Positions 1 to 9,424 of a DNA stretch of 52,369 nucleotides are shown here, one piece after another. The notes under the pieces were generated by a model that was given only the letters and a program-made list of their open reading frames with translations, had not been told where the DNA came from and made no database searches. The position numbers were made by a program, and so were the translations under genes. This DNA comes from Pantoea brenneri (GTDB taxonomy: Bacteria; Pseudomonadota; Gammaproteobacteria; Enterobacterales; Enterobacteriaceae). Position 1 is the stretch's first letter; every line of letters begins with the position of its first letter. The stretch is taken from the NCBI GenBank assembly GCA_002095305.1, contig MIEI01000028.1, positions 1 to 52,369 on the forward strand, written 5' to 3'.

Positions 1-206
1 CACCGCTCGACGGCCCGCGCGGCGCGACGGCGGAGCAGCTGCTGCAGTGGCTGCCGCAGGGCGAGGCGTTCAGCACGGTAGAGCAGGCCTGGCAGCAGGC
101 GCGCCAGCAGGCGCAGCCGCAGGACATTGTGCTGGTGTGTGGATCGTTCCACACCGTGGCACAGGTCATGGAATCGATTGAAACGGAGAAAGGACGTGGC
201 AAGTAA
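1..206 (+). CDS. folC: folC, 3' end (dihydrofolate/folylpolyglutamate synthase)
   Basis: Open frame entering from the left edge and ending at TAA 204-206; only the last 67 codons are present. The C-terminus (DIVLVCGSFHTVAQVMESI and following) matches the end of the bifunctional FolC enzyme, where a small beta strand and glycine loop precede the C-terminal helix. FolC joins dihydropteroate to glutamate and then adds further glutamates to reduced folates in the cytosol. The catalytic domain lies outside the window. Its stop codon lies inside the beginning of dedD (11-nt overlap), so the two genes are translationally coupled as in E. coli. Assignment rests on the short C-terminal match plus folC-dedD-cvpA-purF order. 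Confidence 0.85.
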   Translation, partial: PLDGPRGATAEQLLQWLPQGEAFSTVEQAWQQARQQAQPQDIVLVCGSFHTVAQVMESIETEKGRGK

Positions 207-936
207 GTTTCAGAACCGTTTAGTCGGCACCGTCATTCTGGTGGCCGTCGGCGTGATTGTATTGCCGGGGCTGCTGGATGGGCAGAAGAAGCACTATAAA
301 GAAGAGTTCGCCGCCATTCCGCTGGTGCCGAAACCCGACGATCAGCAGGACAGCGAAATGGTGCCGCCGGTGACCCAGTCGCTGCCGGCCCAGCCGCCGG
401 AAGGCGCAGGTAATGCGGTCAGCAGCAGCAGCGGAAAAACCACCGCAGCGGCTGAACAGGGACGCGCAAAACCCACCGAAGAGAGCGAGCCGGCCGTTGT
501 GACGCCACCGCCGGTGCATCAGCCGACGCCGGTGAAACCGAAACCGGTCGAGCAGCCTAAACCGAAGCCGGTTGAGCAGCCGAAGCCTAAACCGGTCGAA
601 CAGCCGAAGCCAAAAACGGTTGAGCCACCGAAAACCGTGGAGCAGCCGAAGCAGGCCGAGACGCCGAAGGCGGCCGAACCGAGCGCACCAGCCGGTCAGG
701 CTTATGTGGTACAGCTGGGTGCGCTGAAAAACGCCAGCAAGGTGAATGAGATTGTCGCGCAGCTGCGACTGTCGGGCTATCGCGCCTTTACCGTGCCATC
801 AACGCCGGTACAGGGACAGATCACCCGCATTTACGTGGGACCGGACGCCTCAAAAGCCAAAATGCAAAGTGCGGTAGGCGAGCTGAAAAGCATCTCCGGG
901 CTGGGCGGCGTCGTGAAGCCGTACAGCGCTCGCTAA
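196..936 (+). CDS. dedD: DedD, SPOR-domain cell division protein
   Basis: Inner-membrane septal protein of 246 aa that binds denuded peptidoglycan at the division site through its SPOR domain. I chose GTG at 196 because it gives VASKFQNRLVGT, matching the family N-terminus, and overlaps the folC stop; the in-frame ATG at 127 would read through folC. A short cytoplasmic start is followed by one membrane segment (about residues 10-27, GTVILVAVGVIVLPGLL). Next comes a long Pro/Lys/Glu-rich linker with tandem KPKPVEQP units (about residues 113-158), then the C-terminal SPOR domain starting near AYVVQLGALKNASKV. Family length is about 220 aa; the extra length is in the repeated linker. Confidence 0.93.
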   Translation: MASKFQNRLVGTVILVAVGVIVLPGLLDGQKKHYKEEFAAIPLVPKPDDQQDSEMVPPVTQSLPAQPPEGAGNAVSSSSGKTTAAAEQGRAKPTEESEPAVVTPPPVHQPTPVKPKPVEQPKPKPVEQPKPKPVEQPKPKTVEPPKTVEQPKQAETPKAAEPSAPAGQAYVVQLGALKNASKVNEIVAQLRLSGYRAFTVPSTPVQGQITRIYVGPDASKAKMQSAVGELKSISGLGGVVKPYSAR

Positions 937-942
937 ACTCAT

Positions 943-983
943 CAATTGGCGCTGCCAATAGCAGTAACAGGCAGCGCCAATTG
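943..983. repeat. 14-bp perfect inverted repeat after dedD
   Basis: Arms caattggcgctgcc (943-956) and ggcagcgccaattg (970-983) are perfectly complementary around a 13-nt loop, six bases after the dedD stop. No T-run follows, so it is not a standard intrinsic terminator. It could stabilise the 3' end of the folC-dedD message or be a REP-like element. Confidence 0.6.
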
Positions 984-1064
984 GGCTAAACCACGGCGGG
1001 TTAAAGCGGATAAACGGGTAAAAAATGACGATTTTCAACGGCCTGACCGTCGGGAAATCAACCG

Positions 1065-1095
1065 GGCGACGAAGGTTTTTTTCATCGCCTTTTTT
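1065..1095 (+). terminator. possible intrinsic terminator before cvpA-purF
   Basis: Stem ggcgacg (1065-1071) with catcgcc (1083-1089), one mismatch, followed by six T. It would separate folC-dedD transcription from the PurR-controlled cvpA-purF promoter just downstream. Confidence 0.5.
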
Positions 1096-1120
1096 ATGGA
1101 TGCAGAACTGGAAAACCGCT

Positions 1121-1149
1121 ACGCAAACGTTTTCTTTTTCTGTTAGAAT
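1121..1149 (+). promoter_or_regulatory. PurR operator and -10 element of cvpA-purF
   Basis: acgcaaacgttttctt (1121-1136) matches the PurR box consensus (ACGCAAACGTTTNCNT type). The E. coli cvpA-purF operon carries its PurR operator at the same place. A -10-like TAGAAT lies at 1144-1149, so bound PurR would overlap the -35 region and block transcription when hypoxanthine or guanine is plentiful. The motif is seen; the control is inferred from the family. Confidence 0.75.
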
Positions 1150-1200
1150 GCGCCCCGAACTGGATGCAGGGGTGCAATGGCACTGGCGCTGGAAGAGTTC

Positions 1201-1685
1201 ATGATCTGGATTGATTACGTCATTATTGCGGTAGTTGGTTTTTCGGCTCTGGTCAGCCTGATCCGTGGGTTTGTCCGGGAAGCCTTATCTCTTGTTACCT
1301 GGGGATGCGCGTTTTTTGTCGCCAGTCATTACTACGCCTACCTTGCAGTCTGGTTTACAGGTTTTGACGACGAACTGGTTCGTAACGGTATCGCCATTGG
1401 GGTGTTGTTTGTCGCCACCCTGATTGTCGGTGCGATTGTGAATTACGTGATCGGCTCGCTGGTGGAAAAAACCGGCCTGTCGGGAACCGACCGGGTGTTG
1501 GGCGTCTGTTTCGGGGCGTTGCGTGGTGTGCTGATAGTGGCCGCTCTGCTGTTCTTCCTCGATACTTTCACCGGCTTTTCGAAAGTCCGGACTGGCAACA
1601 GTCTCAACTCATTCCCGAGTTCAGTTATATAATCAGGTGGTTTTTCGATTACCTGAAAAGCACGTCGAGTTTTTTACCCCGGTGA
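1201..1685 (+). pseudogene. cvpA: cvpA with an apparent one-base frameshift (colicin V production membrane protein)
   Basis: CvpA is a small inner-membrane protein needed for colicin V production and envelope stress tolerance. The frame starting [11 protein letters not shown] at 1201 (SD ggaagag just upstream) follows the family through [19 protein letters not shown] and FTGFSK, with four hydrophobic segments. At AAA 1582-1584 it shifts: the open frame continues with an unrelated tail and stops at 1630-1632. The next frame encodes the expected [19 protein letters not shown] ... STSSFLPR ending at TGA 1683-1685. One extra A in this run would restore a 161-aa protein, close to the 162 aa of E. 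coli CvpA. An upstream in-frame ATG at 1177 is less likely. It may be a real mutation or a homopolymer error in the assembly. Confidence 0.85.
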
Positions 1686-1722
1686 TGCGACCGGGAGTGC
1701 GGCTTAATGAGGAAATGACAAC

Positions 1723-3240
1723 ATGTGCGGTATTGTCGGTATCACCGGTTTCATGCCGGTAAACCAGTCGATCTATGACGCGTTAACGGTGCTCCAGCAC
1801 CGCGGGCAGGATGCCGCAGGCATTTGTACTATCGATGCGCTGAAGTGCTTCCGTCTGCGAAAGGCAAATGGCCTGGTCAGCGACGTTTTCGAAGCACGCC
1901 ACATGCAGCGTTTGCAGGGCAACATGGGCATTGGTCACGCGCGTTATCCGACCGCGGGCAGCTCAAGTGCCTCTGAAGCGCAGCCATTCTACGTAAACTC
2001 GCCGTACGGTATTACGCTGGCGCACAACGGAAATCTCACCAACGCCCACGAACTGCGTAAGCACCTGTTCGAAAAGGGCCGCCGTCATGTGAATACCACC
2101 TCAGATTCTGAAATCCTGCTCAATATTTTCGCGCAGGAGCTGGATCGCTTCCAGAACGATCCGCTGGAAGCCGACAATATTTTTGCCGCCGTCGCTGCGG
2201 TGCATCAGCAGGTGCGCGGAGCCTATGCGGTGGTGGCGATGATTATCGGTCATGGCATGGTAGCGTTCCGCGACCCGAACGGTATCCGTCCGCTGGTGCT
2301 GGGCAAACGCGTGATCGCCGATGGCCGTACCGAATATATGGTGGCCTCGGAGAGCGTGGCGCTGGATACGTTAGGGTTTGAATTCATCCGTGACGTCGCA
2401 CCGGGTGAAGCGGTCTATGTCACTGAGCAGGGGCAGCTTTCTACCCGCCAGTGCGCCGAAAACCCGAAAAGCAATCCCTGCCTGTTCGAGTACGTCTACT
2501 TTGCACGTCCCGACTCGTTCCTCGATAAGATTTCGGTCTACAGCGCCCGCGTGCGCATGGGCACCAAGCTGGGCGAGAAAATTGCCCGCGAGTGGGAAGA
2601 TCTTGATATCGATGTAGTGATCCCGATTCCGGAAACCTCAACCGATATCGCACTGGAAATTGCGCGCATTCTCGATAAGCCGTATCGCCAGGGCTTCGTG
2701 AAAAACCGTTACGTCGGCCGCACCTTTATCATGCCGGGCCAGCAGTTACGTCGCAGCGCGGTTCGCCGTAAGCTGAATGCTAACCGCGCCGAGTTCCGCG
2801 ATAAAAACGTGTTGCTGGTGGATGACTCCATCGTACGCGGCACCACCTCAGAGCAGATCATTGAGATGGCGCGTGAAGCCGGTGCGAAGCGGGTTTATCT
2901 GGCGTCAGCGGCTCCGGAGATTCGTTTCCCGAACGTATATGGCATTGATATGCCAAGCGCCACCGAGCTGATTGCCCACGGTCGTGAAGTCGAAGAGATC
3001 CGCCAGTTGATCAAAGCGGATGCGCTGATTTTCCAGGACCTGGATGACCTGATCGAAGCGGTTCGCGAAGAGAACCCGGACATTACCCAGTTTGAATGCT
3101 CGGTGTTTAACGGAATTTATGTCACGAAGGATGTTGACCAGCGCTATCTGGAATACCTCCAGTCGCTGCGTAATGACGATGCAAAAGCGGTTGCGCGTCA
3201 GAATGAGGTGGAAAACCTCGAGCTGCACAACGAAGGCTAA
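1723..3240 (+). CDS. purF: PurF, amidophosphoribosyltransferase
   Basis: First committed step of purine synthesis: PRPP plus glutamine gives 5-phosphoribosylamine. Length is 505 aa, the same as E. coli PurF. The N-terminal Ntn-type glutaminase domain begins MCGIVGI, with Cys2 as nucleophile after Met removal, and includes GHARYPTAG and HNGNLTN. The C-terminal phosphoribosyltransferase domain carries the PRPP loop [14 protein letters not shown] near residue 365. The ATG at 1723 is preceded by gaggaaatgaca. It lies 37 nt after the restored cvpA stop and should share the PurR-controlled promoter upstream of cvpA. No key residue is missing. Confidence 0.98.
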   Translation: MCGIVGITGFMPVNQSIYDALTVLQHRGQDAAGICTIDALKCFRLRKANGLVSDVFEARHMQRLQGNMGIGHARYPTAGSSSASEAQPFYVNSPYGITLAHNGNLTNAHELRKHLFEKGRRHVNTTSDSEILLNIFAQELDRFQNDPLEADNIFAAVAAVHQQVRGAYAVVAMIIGHGMVAFRDPNGIRPLVLGKRVIADGRTEYMVASESVALDTLGFEFIRDVAPGEAVYVTEQGQLSTRQCAENPKSNPCLFEYVYFARPDSFLDKISVYSARVRMGTKLGEKIAREWEDLDIDVVIPIPETSTDIALEIARILDKPYRQGFVKNRYVGRTFIMPGQQLRRSAVRRKLNANRAEFRDKNVLLVDDSIVRGTTSEQIIEMAREAGAKRVYLASAAPEIRFPNVYGIDMPSATELIAHGREVEEIRQLIKADALIFQDLDDLIEAVREENPDITQFECSVFNGIYVTKDVDQRYLEYLQSLRNDDAKAVARQNEVENLELHNEG

Positions 3241-3264
3241 GCGCCAGCGTTAGGGCAGATAAAG

Positions 3265-3296
3265 CAGGGCGGGAGCAATCCCGCCCTGTTTGTTTT
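3265..3296 (+). terminator. intrinsic terminator after purF
   Basis: Perfect 10-bp stem cagggcggga / tcccgccctg with gcaa loop (3265-3288) followed by tttgtttt. It lies 25 nt after the purF stop and separates purF from ubiX. Confidence 0.85.
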
Positions 3297-3351
3297 CAGA
3301 AATCCCCAGGCCGCGTTATGATGATGCATCCGGGTAGAGCAAGGTTGGAAT

Positions 3352-3921
3352 ATGAAACGACTCATCATTGGCATCTCAGGCGCCAGCGGGGTGATTTATG
3401 GCGTGCGCATGCTGCAGGTTTTGCAGCAGGTCGATGAGGTGGAAACGCATCTGGTGATGAGCCAGGCGGCGCGCCAGACGTTAGGGCTGGAGAGCGATTA
3501 CTCACTACGTGACGTGCAGGCGCTGGCCGATGTGGTGCACGACGTGCGCGATATTGCGGCAAGCATTTCGTCAGGATCGTTTAAAACCCTCGGGATGGCG
3601 ATTTTGCCGTGCTCAATGAAAACCCTGTCCGGCATCGTCCACAGTTACAGTGATTCACTGCTGACCCGCGCGGCTGACGTGGTATTAAAAGAGCAGCGCA
3701 AGCTGGTGCTGTGCGTGCGTGAAACGCCGCTGCACGTTGGCCACCTGCGCATGATGACCACCGCCGCTGAGCTGGGCGCCATCATTATGCCGCCAGTACC
3801 GGCGTTCTATCATCGCCCTGAAAACATCGGGCAACTGGTTGATCAAACGGTCAATCGGGTCATCGATCAGTTTGATATCGAATTGCCAGAAGATTTGTTC
3901 GCGCGCTGGCAAGGTGCATAA
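3352..3921 (+). CDS. ubiX: UbiX, flavin prenyltransferase
   Basis: Makes the prenylated FMN cofactor that the UbiD decarboxylase needs in ubiquinone synthesis. Length is 189 aa, exactly that of E. coli UbiX. The N-terminus LIIGISGASGVIYG is the Rossmann-like FMN-binding loop, and the conserved MKTLSGIVHSYSDSLLTRAADVVLKE and LRMMTTAAELGAIIMPPVPAFY segments are present. The start at 3352 has only a modest SD (caaggttggaat). It lies downstream of the purF terminator, so its own promoter within 3297-3351 is likely but I cannot define it. The quinone pathway links it to ubiG and the nuo operon further along. Confidence 0.96.
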   Translation: MKRLIIGISGASGVIYGVRMLQVLQQVDEVETHLVMSQAARQTLGLESDYSLRDVQALADVVHDVRDIAASISSGSFKTLGMAILPCSMKTLSGIVHSYSDSLLTRAADVVLKEQRKLVLCVRETPLHVGHLRMMTTAAELGAIIMPPVPAFYHRPENIGQLVDQTVNRVIDQFDIELPEDLFARWQGA

Positions 3922-3932
3922 AGTTCCGCTGG

Positions 3933-3949
3933 CGCACTTATTTAGTGCA
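3933..3949. promoter_or_regulatory. NtrC (NRI)-like binding site
   Basis: cGCACttatttaGTGCa has the GCAC-N7-GTGC dyad of NtrC enhancer sites. It is centred about 185 bp upstream of the start predicted from the sigma-54 motif at 4102-4117, a normal enhancer distance. A second dyad, gtgcatttgatgcac (3974-3988), is nearby but has inverted half-site order. Confidence 0.5.
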
Positions 3950-4101
3950 TAAGCGCGCCTCGGATCACTCTTCGTGCATTTGATGCACCAAAAGTTAACA
4001 TCATCGCTTTTTCTCTTTTACTTCACTGTTATATTCCCCTCACAAGCTCAGCGTTTTCGGCTGTCGGACGTCACGCTAAGTGCGCGAATAACTTGCAGAA
4101 C

Positions 4102-4117
4102 TGGCATGAAACATGCA
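4102..4117 (+). promoter_or_regulatory. sigma-54 promoter of the binding-protein gene
   Basis: TGGCATgaaacATGCA has the invariant GG (4103-4104) and GC (4115-4116) with exactly 10 bases between, as sigma-54 -24/-12 promoters require. The gene at 4181 would have a leader of about 50 nt. argT of Salmonella and E. coli is known to have a sigma-54/NtrC-controlled promoter, so nitrogen-limitation control is inferred. Confidence 0.7.
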
Positions 4118-4180
4118 ACTTACTTTGCGCAAACACATCACGTACCACATAACAAAAAGCACTTCACTTGAGGGTAATCT

Positions 4181-4963
4181 ATGAAAAAGCGTGTTCTGGC
4201 TCTTTCCCTGATGCTGGGTTTATCCAGTGCTGCCAGCGTATTTGCGGCGGTACCAGGTTCAATCCGTATCGGCACAGATCCAACCTACCCACCGTTTGAG
4301 TCAAAAAACGCGCAAGGGCAGTTAGTGGGCTTTGATATCGACCTCGCTAACGAAATCTGCAAACGCATTCATACCCAGTGTACTTACGTTGAGAGCGACT
4401 TTGACGCCCTGATCCCCTCGCTGAAAGCGAAGAAAATTGACGCCATCATCTCTTCTCTCTCGATCACAGCAAAACGTCAGGAAGAAATCGCCTTCTCGGA
4501 AAAACTCTACGCCGCCAACGCGCGCTTAGTGGCACCGAAAGGGTCTAAAATCGAACCGACGATTGAGTCGCTGAAAGGCAAAAACATCGGTCTGTTGCAG
4601 GGCACCACCCAGGAAACTTACGCCAACCAGTACTGGCGGCCAAAAGGCGTGAGCGTGACACCGTACGCGAACCAGGATCTGGTCTATCAGGATCTGAATG
4701 CCGGACGTATTGATGCGGCGTTCCAGGACGAAGTGCAGGCGAGCGAAGGGTTCCTGAAGCAGCCGGTCGGGAAAAACTACGCCTTCGCCGGTCCGGCAGT
4801 GAAAGATGACAAAATCTTCGGCGTCGGCACCGGTATGGGGCTGCGTAAAGATGACAGCGAGCTGAAAGCGGCCATCGACAAAGCCTTTGCTGAAATGCGT
4901 AAAGATGGCACCTACGACAAGATTGCGAAGAAGTACTTCGACTTTAATGTGTACGGCGACTAA
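4181..4963 (+). CDS. hisJ: periplasmic lysine/arginine/ornithine/histidine-binding protein (HisJ/ArgT family)
   Basis: Solute receptor of a type I ABC importer, 260 aa. A signal peptide ([16 protein letters not shown]..., cleavage near FA/AVPG, about residue 22) targets the periplasm. The mature part has the family 3 motif [14 protein letters not shown], the ligand-contact segment [16 protein letters not shown] and the aspartate in [12 protein letters not shown]. coli carries two such genes in tandem; only one is present here. Its sequence mixes features: ESKN and [11 protein letters not shown] are HisJ-like, while [16 protein letters not shown] and FNVYGD are ArgT-like. The sigma-54 promoter upstream also recalls argT. 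The ligand is therefore best given as basic amino acids, possibly including histidine. SD gagggt precedes the ATG. Confidence 0.92.
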   Translation: MKKRVLALSLMLGLSSAASVFAAVPGSIRIGTDPTYPPFESKNAQGQLVGFDIDLANEICKRIHTQCTYVESDFDALIPSLKAKKIDAIISSLSITAKRQEEIAFSEKLYAANARLVAPKGSKIEPTIESLKGKNIGLLQGTTQETYANQYWRPKGVSVTPYANQDLVYQDLNAGRIDAAFQDEVQASEGFLKQPVGKNYAFAGPAVKDDKIFGVGTGMGLRKDDSELKAAIDKAFAEMRKDGTYDKIAKKYFDFNVYGD

Positions 4964-5103
4964 CCATCCTGTCGCTCTGCCCATAATATGACGGACCTTA
5001 GCAGGCCGGATCGGATGCGGGAAAAGAGAGCGCCAGCTAGCGGCGTTTACTTTACCGGCAATGCACGGTCTGCTGCTGTCCGGAATGGCTGAGCAGAGCA
5101 AAA

Positions 5104-5128
5104 CTGCCCGTCGATTGCTGGCGGGCAG
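5104..5128. repeat. inverted repeat in the hisJ-hisQ spacer
   Basis: Within the 199-nt spacer 4964-5162, ctgcccg (5104-5110) and cgggcag (5122-5128) form a perfect stem. The nearby cgccagctagcggcg is a second imperfect dyad. Neither has a T-run. In Salmonella a REP element in this position lets the binding protein be made in excess over the membrane subunits; the same role is inferred here. Confidence 0.4.
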
Positions 5129-5162
5129 CGTTCCGTTTCCACCCCACGACAGGACCCTCTCG

Positions 5163-5852
5163 ATGCTGTATGGCTATTCTGATGTAATTCTTCGGGGCAC
5201 GCTGGTGACACTGGAGCTGGCGCTGACCTCGGTGGTTCTGGCAGTGCTGCTCGGGCTGATTGGCGCGGGTGCCAAACTGTCACGTAACCGGCTGCTGGCG
5301 ATGATCTTTGAAGGCTACACCACCCTGATTCGCGGTGTGCCGGACCTCGTTCTTATGCTGCTGATCTTCTACGGTCTGCAGATCGTGCTTAACCAGATTA
5401 CCGACGCGCTGGGGATGGCCCAGTTTGATATCGACCCGATGGTCGCGGGTATCATTACGCTCGGCTTTATCTATGGTGCCTACTTCACAGAAACCTTCCG
5501 TGGTGCCTTTATGGCGGTGCCAAAAGGGCAGATCGAAGCGGCCACCGCGTTCGGTTTCACCGGTTCACAGGTGTTCCGCCGCATTCTGTTCCCGGCGATG
5601 ATGCGCTATGCGTTGCCGGGTATCGGCAACAACTGGCAGGTGATCCTCAAGGCCACCGCGCTGGTATCACTGCTGGGGCTGGAAGATGTGGTGAAAGCCA
5701 CGCAGCTGGCCGGTAAAAGTACCTGGCAACCGTTCTACTTTGCGATTGTGGCGGGCGTGATCTATCTGGTGTTTACCACGCTGTCGAATGGCGTGCTGTG
5801 GTGGCTTAACCGGCGCTATACGGTTGGCGTGAAGAGGGCGAGCTATGATTGA
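5163..5852 (+). CDS. hisQ: HisQ, basic amino acid/histidine ABC transporter permease
   Basis: Inner-membrane permease that pairs with HisM, 229 aa versus 228 in E. coli. I chose ATG 5163 (MLYGYSDVILRG, SD agga upstream) because it matches the family start; the open frame extends upstream to 5061 without family similarity. It has about five membrane segments. The cytoplasmic EAA loop that docks on the ATPase reads EAATAFGFTGSQVFRRILFP. It overlaps hisM by 8 nt, so the two permeases are translationally coupled. Confidence 0.95.
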   Translation: MLYGYSDVILRGTLVTLELALTSVVLAVLLGLIGAGAKLSRNRLLAMIFEGYTTLIRGVPDLVLMLLIFYGLQIVLNQITDALGMAQFDIDPMVAGIITLGFIYGAYFTETFRGAFMAVPKGQIEAATAFGFTGSQVFRRILFPAMMRYALPGIGNNWQVILKATALVSLLGLEDVVKATQLAGKSTWQPFYFAIVAGVIYLVFTTLSNGVLWWLNRRYTVGVKRASYD

Positions 5853-6561
5853 TATTATTCAGGAATACTGGAAATCGCTGCTCTGGACCGATGGTTACCG
5901 CTTTACCGGCGTCGCCATTACGCTGTGGCTGTTGATCCTGTCGGTGGTTATTGGTGGATCGCTGGCGATCCTGCTGGCGATTGCGCGGGTTTCACCGAAC
6001 CGGTTTATCAGTTTTCCGGTCTGGCTGTTTACCTATGTGTTTCGCGGTACACCGCTCTATGTGCAGCTGCTGGTGTTCTACTCCGGGATGTACACACTGG
6101 AAATTGTTAAAGGCACCGAACTGCTGAATGCCTTTTTCCGCAGCGGGCTGAACTGTACCTTACTGGCGTTTACCCTCAACACCTGTGCCTACACCACCGA
6201 AATCTTTGCCGGGGCTATCCGCTCGGTACCGCACGGTGAAATCGAGGCGGCGCGGGCCTATGGCTTCTCCACCTTCAAACTCTATCGCTGCATTATTCTG
6301 CCGTCGGCGCTGCGCACCGCGTTACCGGCCTACAGCAACGAAGTAATTTTAATGCTGCACTCCACCGCGCTGGCGTTTACCGCGACGGTGCCGGATTTGC
6401 TGAAAATTGCGCGTGATATCAACTCGGCGACCTATCAGCCGTTTACCGCGTTCGGCCTGGCCGCGGTGCTGTATCTGATTATTTCTTACGTGTTAATCAG
6501 CCTGTTCCGTCTGGCGGAGCGGCGCTGGCTGGCCCACGTCAAACCCTCTTCATCGCATTGA
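5845..6561 (+). CDS. hisM: HisM, basic amino acid/histidine ABC transporter permease
   Basis: Second inner-membrane permease subunit, 238 aa, the same length as E. coli HisM. It begins [14 protein letters not shown] and has about five hydrophobic segments. The EAA loop is [20 protein letters not shown]. It forms the channel with HisQ and receives ligand from the periplasmic binding protein. It overlaps hisQ upstream and its TGA is followed 8 nt later by the hisP start, so expression is operonic. Confidence 0.96.
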   Translation: MIDIIQEYWKSLLWTDGYRFTGVAITLWLLILSVVIGGSLAILLAIARVSPNRFISFPVWLFTYVFRGTPLYVQLLVFYSGMYTLEIVKGTELLNAFFRSGLNCTLLAFTLNTCAYTTEIFAGAIRSVPHGEIEAARAYGFSTFKLYRCIILPSALRTALPAYSNEVILMLHSTALAFTATVPDLLKIARDINSATYQPFTAFGLAAVLYLIISYVLISLFRLAERRWLAHVKPSSSH

Positions 6562-6569
6562 GTAGAACT

Positions 6570-7343
6570 ATGGCTGACAATAAATTAAGCGTCACCGAAT
6601 TACATAAACGTTACGGTGAACACGAAGTGCTGAAAGGGGTCTCGTTAACCGCTAACGCGGGCGATGTGATCACCATTATCGGATCGTCCGGTTCGGGAAA
6701 AAGTACCTTTTTACGCTGCATCAACTTCCTCGAAAAACCGAGCGAAGGCACGATTGTGGTTAATAATCAGCAGATCAACTTAGTCCGCGACAAAGATGGT
6801 CAGCTGAAAGTGGCAAACAAAGAGCAACTGCGCGCCCTGCGTACCAGCCTGACCATGGTATTCCAGCACTTCAATCTGTGGAGCCATATGACGGTGCTGG
6901 AAAACGTGATGGAAGCGCCGATTCAGGTGCTGGGACTGAGCAAAGCGGAAGCGCGTGAACGGGCAATCAAATACCTCGATAAGGTCGGGATTGATGCACG
7001 GGCACAGGCGAAATACCCGGTTCATCTTTCCGGTGGTCAGCAGCAGCGCGTGTCGATTGCGCGCGCGCTGGCGATGGAGCCGGAAGTGTTGCTGTTTGAT
7101 GAACCCACCTCGGCGCTCGATCCGGAGCTGGTCGGTGAAGTACTGCGCATTATGCAGAAACTGGCGGAAGAGGGGAAAACCATGGTGGTGGTGACGCACG
7201 AGATGGAATTTGCCCGTCACGTCTCCAGTCATGTCATTTTCCTGCATCAGGGCAAAATTGAAGAGCAGGGATCGCCGGTGGAACTGTTCGGCAGCCCGAA
7301 GAGTACCCGCCTGCAGCAGTTCCTGAAAGGCTCGCTGAAGTAA
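6570..7343 (+). CDS. hisP: HisP, ABC transporter ATPase
   Basis: Nucleotide-binding subunit that powers the HisQM channel, 257 aa, the E. coli length. Start ATG 6570 ([16 protein letters not shown]) is preferred over an in-frame TTG at 6558 that overlaps the hisM stop. Walker A is GSSGSGKST (38-46). The Q-loop region is [18 protein letters not shown], the signature LSGGQQQR, Walker [13 protein letters not shown] and the switch histidine is in VVVTHEM. All catalytic motifs are intact. It is the last gene of the transport operon; no strong terminator follows. Confidence 0.97.
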   Translation: MADNKLSVTELHKRYGEHEVLKGVSLTANAGDVITIIGSSGSGKSTFLRCINFLEKPSEGTIVVNNQQINLVRDKDGQLKVANKEQLRALRTSLTMVFQHFNLWSHMTVLENVMEAPIQVLGLSKAEARERAIKYLDKVGIDARAQAKYPVHLSGGQQQRVSIARALAMEPEVLLFDEPTSALDPELVGEVLRIMQKLAEEGKTMVVVTHEMEFARHVSSHVIFLHQGKIEEQGSPVELFGSPKSTRLQQFLKGSLK

Positions 7344-7700
7344 GTTCGCGTCCGCGTCCGCGTCGTGCTGGCACGGGCTGCCGCAATGCGGATGCCGCAG
7401 CCGCGGTCGATCATCTGTCCCGCCAGCCGGCGCATCACGATAGGGTGCGCCGGCTCAGTCTGAAAATCGCACTCTCGCTGAACTTTTATTGCCGGCCGGA
7501 CGGTACCAGGCACTACTTATGACTGGTACGGATTTCGCGGGTGGTAACGGTGGTTTATCGTCGCGTTCGTGGCGGTTTCCGGCCTTAATCTCCGACCGGT
7601 AACGGCAATCGGCGCTCTCACTGGCCAACGCTGCGATTGCAGCAGAGTAATCGGCCCCAGCGAAGCCCGATTATCCGCCCGACCCATTCCGCCGCCCGCG
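7344..7700. repeat. non-coding, repeat-rich spacer between hisP and yfcH
   Basis: This 357-nt stretch has no convincing gene. It opens with a short run of cgcgtc-type hexamers right after the hisP stop. It holds a perfect 10-bp inverted repeat agccggcgca (7425-7434) / tgcgccggct (7446-7455) with an 11-nt loop, and weaker dyads around 7373-7400. There is no T-run, so it looks REP-like rather than a standard terminator. hisP (+) and yfcH (-) converge here, and such hairpins often protect 3' ends. Confidence 0.5.
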
Positions 7701-8600
7701 TTAATGCTTAATCACATCCTGTAATGCTTGCTGCAGATCATACCAGCGGAAGGTAAATCCTGAGGCTTCCAGCCGTTTAGGCAACACATGCTGCCCACCC
7801 AGTACCAGCACCGCTGATTCACCCATCATCAGCTTAATCGCGCTGGCGGGGGTGCGCATAAAGGCCGGACGGTGCATTACCCGGCCCAGGGTCGCGGCAA
7901 ACTGCTCATTGCGTACCGCATAAGGAGCAACCATGTTGAACGGACCGCGCAGATCGTCATGATCCAGCAGCCAGAGTATGGCGTTGAGCATATCGTCGAG
8001 ATGGATCCACGGCATATATTGCTTACCGCTGCCGATCGGGCCGCCAATACCCAGTTTGAACGGCAGCTTCATTTTGCTGAGCGCGCCGCCTTCTGCTGCC
8101 AGCACCACGCCGGTACGTAACAGACAGACGCGGGTACGATCGCTTTCGGCACTGAGCGCCAGTTGCTCCCAGCGGGCGCACAGCTGGTGAGTGAATTCGT
8201 CGTGGCCGGGATCCTCTTCGGTCAGCACCAGATCGCCGGTATCGCCATATAACCCGGTCGCGGAGCCGGAAATCAGCACTGAGGGTGGAGTGGTGCTGGC
8301 ATTGATCAGTGAGGCGATCTGTTCAGTGATCTGCCAGCGGCTTTCACACAACTGCTGTTTATGCGGTTCGGTCCAGCGTTTGTCGGCAATCGGTTCACCC
8401 GCCAGGTTGATTACCGCATCAACATTATTGAGATCGTGCTGTTGCGCCAGACCTGACCAGAGCGCCACGTCGTCGCCCAGCTTTTCACGCGCGCTGACCA
8501 CATCACGCGTCACCACGCTAATCTGGTGTCCGAGTTGCTGCAGGCGCGGAATCAGATGGCGACCAATTAATCCTGTTCCGCCGGTAATAAGAATGTGCAT
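7701..8600 (-). CDS. yfcH: YfcH, TIGR01777-family NAD(P)-dependent epimerase-like protein
   Basis: Short-chain dehydrogenase/epimerase-type protein of 299 aa (297 in E. coli). The Rossmann nucleotide-binding motif is at the N-terminus, [16 protein letters not shown]. The family motifs INLAGEPI and SGSATGLYG follow, and the C-terminal DUF1731-type end reads [18 protein letters not shown]. The substrate and physiological role are unknown; related proteins include the SulA-type cell division inhibitor of cyanobacteria. Start ATG at 8600. In E. coli folX adjoins it; here folX is missing and yfcF follows in divergent orientation. Confidence 0.93.
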   Translation of the reverse strand: MHILITGGTGLIGRHLIPRLQQLGHQISVVTRDVVSAREKLGDDVALWSGLAQQHDLNNVDAVINLAGEPIADKRWTEPHKQQLCESRWQITEQIASLINASTTPPSVLISGSATGLYGDTGDLVLTEEDPGHDEFTHQLCARWEQLALSAESDRTRVCLLRTGVVLAAEGGALSKMKLPFKLGIGGPIGSGKQYMPWIHLDDMLNAILWLLDHDDLRGPFNMVAPYAVRNEQFAATLGRVMHRPAFMRTPASAIKLMMGESAVLVLGGQHVLPKRLEASGFTFRWYDLQQALQDVIKH

Positions 8601-8779
8601 GTTGCGGCTCCCTTGACGTTTTTGTTATTTGTTCTCTTCAGCATAGAAGAGTGAGGCCAGTGTGAGGTGAGTCGCGTCGCGCTTTCTTGCAATCGGTCGA
8701 AACATCGGACCAGCTCAGCGTTGCCTTCAGAAATAAAAATCGGTAAACATGATGCAATCCTGACAGCCAATTGAGGTAA

Positions 8780-9424
<645 letters not shown>

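Noticed and set aside
1177..1200. ATG giving CvpA eight extra residues
   Set aside because: Family proteins start at the equivalent of 1201, where an SD-like ggaagag is well placed.
3974..4171. 65-codon plus-strand frame in the hisJ leader
   Set aside because: Overlaps the sigma-54 promoter and shows no SD or conserved sequence.
6558..6569. TTG start giving HisP four extra residues
   Set aside because: ATG at 6570 gives exactly the E. coli length and family N-terminus.
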